Shown here piece by piece: positions 11,001 through 18,331 of a DNA stretch of 64,000 nt. Source of the DNA: Gordionus sp. m RMFG-2023. Its lineage: Eukaryota; Nematomorpha; Gordioida; Chordodea; Parachordodidae. Under the pieces are notes generated by a model. It worked only from the letters and a program-made list of their open reading frames with translations. It had not been told where the DNA came from and made no database searches. The stretch is taken from NCBI RefSeq assembly GCF_954871325.1, contig NC_088778.1:33616730-33680729 (forward strand). The letters are read 5' to 3'. The position numbers and the translations under genes are program-made. The first letter of the stretch is position 1; every line of letters starts with the position of its first letter.

Positions 11001-14000
11001 GAGTTTTAAACTGTTTAATACATAAAAATGGTTTAGTGATGTTTTAAACGTCACGACTTAGAAGCGGCCGATTTTTAACGGCTAACTTAAATATTATATT
11101 GTCCAAGCGAAAATATTACCGCAACTCTAAGAGATTTCACTCGTGGGTGCCATATAAAGGTTAGCGATATCTATCAGCTAAATCTCGTAGCGTAAGGCAA
11201 TATTCCTTCTAGCTAAAATATCTAGTTAGGCCGTATTCATAGTGGATCAGCTGATCGATTTTTAAAATATGTTTATGAGATCAATTTTTTTTTTTTAAAT
11301 AACATTAATTTTATCCTTAATTTCTATACATGATAATAACCTAAGAAATATTGGTTTTAATAAAGAAAAATTGATTCTCATAAACCGATTTTAAAAATCG
11401 ACCAGCTGTTAAATCGTGTCGGATCGGATCCACTATGAATGCGGACTTAGCCCCTTTCTTAAAAATAGGCTCAAATCGAACCATTTTAAACAACAACTAG
11501 AAATCTAAATTTTCGAAAATATATATTTTTTTAAAGAATTTAATTTTTCGAATCACCTTATTCGACGAATCAAATCGATCAACGTTTTTATTATTCGTCG
11601 AATCGTGCGAATACGCTATTCGATCAAAATATTCGATTTGTAATTTTTATGCTCACTGACCATAATCTCAAAAAAAATTCAACAATTTAAAATTCACCTT
11701 CTCCTATCTCCTGAAGTATGTTCAGCCGCTCGAACGGAATTTCCATCAAATTATTATCCGTAGATGGATTACTACTTTGGTTGTTGCTTATATTCGAGCG
11801 CGTCTCGTGGTAGAAATTGTCAACAACGTTATCCGGTTTGGAAAACCCGTTCGCCGAATATTTCAGCGGGATAATCTCGGAGGCGTTGTAATAAGGGAAA
11901 CTGCTACTTTTTTCGTAATTGTTATTTGACTTATCATCCTAGAGGATCAAAAAAAATAATATCATACATATTTTGTTGATTCATCAGAAATTTAAAAATA
12001 TAACTGTTGTAGTTTTATATATTTCAGAGACCTGCAGAGGTACCATTTGCAGGGCCCGACCCGGCCCTGATTAAAAAGTTTCGGGCCGGCCCGGATATTT
12101 CAAAAATTTTTTACGGCCCGGCCCGTCCGGGTTTAAAAATTTTAGGCCCGGCCCGGCCCGGCCCGGATATTTATAAAAAAAAATTTTTAGGCCCGGCTCG
12201 GAATTTTTTAAAATTATATTCGACCTGGTATGCACAAAAAATTCATTGTTTCGTATTTTTATCATATTTTTCGGCGAGTGTCACCATTTAAATAAGCAAG
12301 TATATTAGCTAATGTTGTTAAAAGACTCGTTTTGAGTCGATTACTAAAACGGGTAACTCAATATTTTCGCCAGAAAAATACTGTACTAAGCCTCGAAATT
12401 TCGATACTATATGTCTAGACCTTTGCTCCTTCTATGACAAATTTTCGACTTGCACAATATTTTTCCGGGTAAAACACTGAGTTAGCCGTTTTTAAAAATC
12501 GGCTCAAATAGAGCGGTCTAACAACACTACGACATTTTTTATTTTTTTTAATTCTAAACAGTTATTTAGTATATTAACAAATCGATACTATAAAAAAAAA
12601 TTTGTGTAAATAATATTTTGAGAATATACTATATTAAGTATATTTATAAAAAAAAAAATAGAAATGATATTTTAATTAATAAAAAAATAAAAATATAACA
12701 TATATTATATAATGATGTATTTAATCCTTTGAGTATTTATTCCATGGCAGGAAAACTATAATCTCATTATGTAAATAGATACTATGAGTGTTAGCTAGTT
12801 GTTATCTTTCACCAAACATTATATTAATCATAACTAATATATAATCATTATAACCATATCTAATTGACCAATATAATTAATTCATGTTGTATAAAATTTT
12901 TTAAAAAAATACGGCCAGGCCCGGAGGTCTCTGATATATATATATAATGATATATATGAAATGTCAATCAAAAGTGATTTTTTTTAGAATTAGTATTTTT
13001 TTAGTGGATATTATTGTAAAAATAATGATCACATGTTTGAGAAAGCTTTGTCTTCAGATATAATAATGTACTTGTTTTAATGAAAAATAAAGTAATAAAT
13101 TAATGTATAAGAAGATCAATCGTTTTATGGTGCAGATTATATATACACAACGGGTTTTTAAATAAGAAGCTTCATCTTTTAGCACTAACTTTGTAATGGT
13201 TGATGCTGATATTGGAACCGCGGATTTGGGGAGAATTTTTTGATCCCGCTCTCAGGCGCCTGTTTTGGTACCAGCATCCCAGGAGGATAAATATGAACAA
13301 CGCTAATACTAGACCTACGCTGGGTAAGATTATCATCAAGTTTTTTGTCAGGTTGCTATCGCCGACGACGTTCAGCGGACGGTCACCGTTATTAACGAAT
13401 TTCGACGGCGGAATTTCCATGTTATTGGCGGTTACGTAGGGGAGAACGATTTCTGAATAATCGTAACATTTTTTAAAAAATACAAATTTGTATATTAAAA
13501 AAATACTTTTGTAAGGCGACTGTCCTAATAGTTCATTACGAATTGAAGCTTTTTGTTTTGCGTTTTATTTCAAATAATCGATTTTAAATTACGAATGCGC
13601 AAATCGATAAGCGTTTTGTTTTGCGTTATTAAAAAAACGCGTGATTGTTACATTCAAACAAAAGCGTTGAACGCTTCTGCTATAAATTGTTTTTTTACTA
13701 AAGAGGTTTTCAGATCAATACATAATCGCTTTCATCAAAAAAAAAATTATATAGAAGATCCACTTCAATTTTAACAAATTTGTAGCTTAAGTTCATTTGT
13801 TACCAGAATTTGGAACCCCTGTACCAAAAAAGGGTTTTTGGTTCAGAATTTTTTTTTTTCGAGAGTGATTCTAACTTCCTGTTCTTAAATTTAACAGTAA
13901 ATTAACCCTCTAATATGAATTCTCGCAAACATTTTTTAAATCAATATATCCATAAATCAACTCGCACTTTTGTTAGAACCCTTAGGAACCGATAATCCTG

Positions 14001-17000
14001 GAAATTATTTTAATGGACTCGGGTTCAGGGGGTTTCAGGATTCTGATTTTTTGACCGGAAATCAGAAGTTTCAGGTCCAGTGACACAAAAATAAAATTAT
14101 TTTAATTTTAAATCGCAAATTTTGGTATAATAACCTAGTCGGTTACCTAGTTTATAACGCTAAATAATCGAATAAAGTATTCTATTTTTACGACCCAATA
14201 ATTTTGTCAAAATAAAAAATTGTTATTTTAACGCAGTGGTCCCCATCGGGCCCGATGTTTCCAACCCGGCCCGAACCCGATTTTTCCACCCCGGCCCGAA
14301 CCCGAATTTTCCGAACCCGAATTTTTCAACCCGGCCCGAACCCGAATTTTTTAATTTGTCCCGAAAAGCTCGACCCGAAATAAAAACAAATTATTTGTCC
14401 GTCTTGCCTGGCCCGGCCCGAATTTGTTTAAGGATCTTCATTTTAAAGAGTATTTTAAAAAAACCCCCTTTTTTATGATAAAGTCAAACAAGCCCTCTTA
14501 TTTTTGAGTCTGCAATATTATCGCGGGTTCTAAAAGTGAAATTACCGAATAGATAGGGATAGGAAGCAGCTAGCCTCTTCGCGGAAGTTGGGCGGAATTA
14601 ATTTTTTAAAAAAAGCCGCCAGTAGAGATTCGTTATAACGCTCAAAATAAGGGTAAAGTTGTCGGTTAAGGAGATGTCGATGTTAATAATTATGTCTATA
14701 CAATCATAACTTCCGATGTGTTTTGGTTTATGATAACTAGAAAAAAAATTGTTTTCATTTTTTTTTTTTTTGAAATATCGTATAAAAAATATTCTATACT
14801 CAATTTCTATGATTCAATTAAATCTCATAGATTTTACGTTGTTTGTTACAATCAAAAAAACTTCAGTGTGTGTGTAAAATACTTTTATCAAAATTATTTT
14901 TGAAGAATTATTATCAGAGACCTTGCAGAGGTACCATTCGAACGGCCCCGGATCGGCCCGGCCCGGGTTTTATATTTTCAGGCCCGGCCCGGATTTTTTA
15001 AAAAAAATATGTTATATTTATTTTTTGATTTTTTATAACTAAATAAAGGCGATTTCAAAAATTTCGGATTTATTACCAGCTGCGTTTTCGGGCGGAAATG
15101 TTTTGGCTCCCGCCCCTATAATATAATTGGCAGCGATAGGTTTAACTGGCGACCTATCGTCGTCTCTCTCGATAACACCCAATCTGAGACAGTCCTCGGT
15201 CTCTGTCGGAGAATTGGGAAGAATTTTCGTGTCGATATTATCGATCTTTTCGACAGGGTGCGGTGGTGTCGCCACTTCGGGTAAAATGTCGCAAGTTTGC
15301 AGGTGATTTTTTATGCCCTTGTAAGATTTGGCCAATCCAAACTCGGTCTGGCATACACCGTTCTGCAACGCTAAGCATTCGTCCTTGCACAGAAGTCGGG
15401 GACGCGGTAGACGATTGTCGTCGGCGGGTGATTTAGCGTGAATCTATAATAATAATTAAAATATACGTAAATGAACCCGTTACTTTTATTTTGTAACTGT
15501 AAATGTATATATTCATCGAATGTTACTCTATTGTATGTTTGCGAGGGTATAGCGACCGAATCGGTGATACATGGCGGAAAGGTTTTAAAGCACATGAGAG
15601 GTAGTTTAAATTTGGCGCATTCCGGGGACATTTTGTCGTTGAAATTGTTTTCGATCAGTTCCAGGATTCCCTTCAAATGGTTCTCCAGTTCCAACTTTAT
15701 ATTATAATGGAATAGGAGGAATGAATAAAAAAAAATCTAGAAAAAATACAAAATTTGTAAAATTTTTCTTTCTTTTCTTTTTTCCTTCTTTCTTTCTTTC
15801 TTTCTCTTTCTTTATTTTCTTTCCTTTTATTTAAAAAAAATATTGACTTTTTAAAAAAAATTTGGGAGCGAATTATTTAGAGAAAAAGAAACCTGTGTTA
15901 GGACTCCTTTAATAAACACCGGATTCGTTCCTTCAACCCCGTCTCCTAACGCCCCAACTCCGGGGTTCTTTCGGGAGTCGTACTTGGCAAATACGGAGGC
16001 GCAAATCCTCCCCGCGTACGGTTCACATCGCCCCGACATATGGTGGGTCAAATCGAAGGACAGAGCTTTGTGCACCTTCTCATTTTGCTCGTTCAGTATT
16101 TTGTCCTCGAGGATTTCGGAATTGTTTATTTCGTTATCTTCATCGTTGTTGCCTTGGTGGGGGGGATTACTTCTTTTTTAAATATGTTTGAATTTTATAT
16201 ATATATCTTTTTTTTGAGTGACGTAGTGACGTAATCCCTGAGTTCTTTTCTATCTGACAGTTACGTCGCGCGACATTATTCCACCGGGAAAAATCAAAGT
16301 TTTGAAAAAATAAAGTGGGCTGACTTGTATTTATTTTATTACCCCCCACCCCTTCCCTTCTCCCTTTAAATAAAGGGAGCTAAAACTAGGGGGGGGGGAG
16401 AAAAAAAAACCAAAAATGTTTGTTTTTTGTTTTTTTTCCTGTTTTTTTAAAAAAAAATTATTATTACTTATAATCCTTATGGAAAATCTATGAATATTTT
16501 TCGATACCCAATTAATTTTAGGACTGCGCCGGTCCACATATATTCGATCCGATCTCATATTTTCCTATACTGGTTCAAACTCGATCCGATACCGATCCGA
16601 TATTTATACTGATTTTTCACCCCCCCCCCTCCCCCTTTGAACCAAATGTAATTAAGAAATCAATATTTTTTATGCAAGACTAAAAAAAAATATTATAATT
16701 ATGTAAAATAAATACACATAACATAAAATAAAATAACAAAAAGAAAAGGAAAAGTGATAGGATCGAATCGGTTTTTCCGGGTATCGGTCCGATACGATAT
16801 TTCGGAAAGTGTTATATATCGGTACCGATCCGATCCGATATTAAATATCGGCACAGCCCTATCATTTTTTTTAACTAATCCCCCTCATTTTGATTTTCTT
16901 TTTTTATTTTCCCCGTTTCTTTACATTTAAACAAAAAACAGTTTTTTTGTTTGTTTTTTTTTGCATTGCTAAGCTTCACATTGTTTTTTTTTAAATATAT

Positions 17001-18292
17001 TTCTCTCTTATATCGGCAGATATAATAACATTAACACATAAATTAAGTGAATTACTATATATATAAATATAAAAATATTATTAATAAGGAATAGGTATAA
17101 TAACTCTTCATCTTTGATCGGGAAATTGCCGTCGAAATTTAATTCTGGGTACTTTGGGATCACTATATTGAGATTCAGAGGATTTTCATCTTTAAATTAA
17201 AAAAAAAATCAACATAAAACATGGTAAACGTCGTATCTGTCAGTTTATAATCGACATTTTAATCAATATATATATCTAAGACCTGCGGAGGTTACTATTT
17301 GCATGTCCCCGGCCCGGGTATCAATATTTTCGGGCCAGGCCAGGATCTTTTTAAAAATATTTGGTCTCATGGCGCGGCTCCGAGTATATCTCAAAAAATT
17401 AAAATACGGCCCGGCCCGTGTATCCGAAGCGGGCCTCCCGGTCTCTGATTGGTTCCTTTTTCTTTCCTGTAATTTTTGGAATTTACTGATTGCATTCCCC
17501 TCGACAAATACTTCCAGACAGAAATGCTGAAATCCCTATTTCCCAACCTCATAAGATTTTTCAATCCCGAGCTTGTCTCATTCTTTTCAGAACGAACAGA
17601 TGTTCGTAGAAAACTTATTCTCGCGGGGGATTTTGTAAGATATTGATGATCTTAAAATTAAGAAATCAAAATGGAGAATATTCCGTGTGTTATAATATTT
17701 TGATTGGACGGACGGATAAAGGAATGGCATGACAAATAATGACAGTTAACAACATTTGAACCGGCAGATGTCATCGCTTTAGTTATTGTATATAGGATTA
17801 ATCTAACCAGGGAACCACGGGTAGGAAGGGGGTAGTACGTCGCAAGATGGTCACTGATTTGAAATGGGGTGGGGTGGGGGAGAGGTAATTTAGATTTCTC
17901 CTTTTCTGGGGTTAGGGAGGGGGTAAATATCTAAAGTAACCGGTTAAAACCTATCACATGACTTAACTGTATTCTTCACCTTAATCATTATTAAAACGAA
18001 TTTTCATGGGATTATAAAACATAATAAAAATAATGCGGAGATAGATCAATCTAATATTCAAAGCGTTTTTTTCCAAGACAAAAAAAATGTTTTTTTTATT
18101 ATTAACCTGGATTAACGTAGAGCCATCCCGTTGATTGCGTTCGTTTAGCCCCGTCGTCCACTTCGCATCTGTAAAACCCTCTGTCATAAATCTCCAAATT
18201 TCTCAGCCTCAAGATTGAATATTTTCCGGCCTTGAAGATTTAAAAAAATATATTAAAAGCCAAGAAACACTGAATTATCTCTAAGATAATCA

Positions 18293-18331
<39 letters not shown>

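Noticed and set aside
13453-15076. Kringle exon hidden between CRD and transmembrane exons
   Set aside because: No frame with the kringle Cys, CQ.W or PH pattern was seen, and the flanking exons already join in phase.
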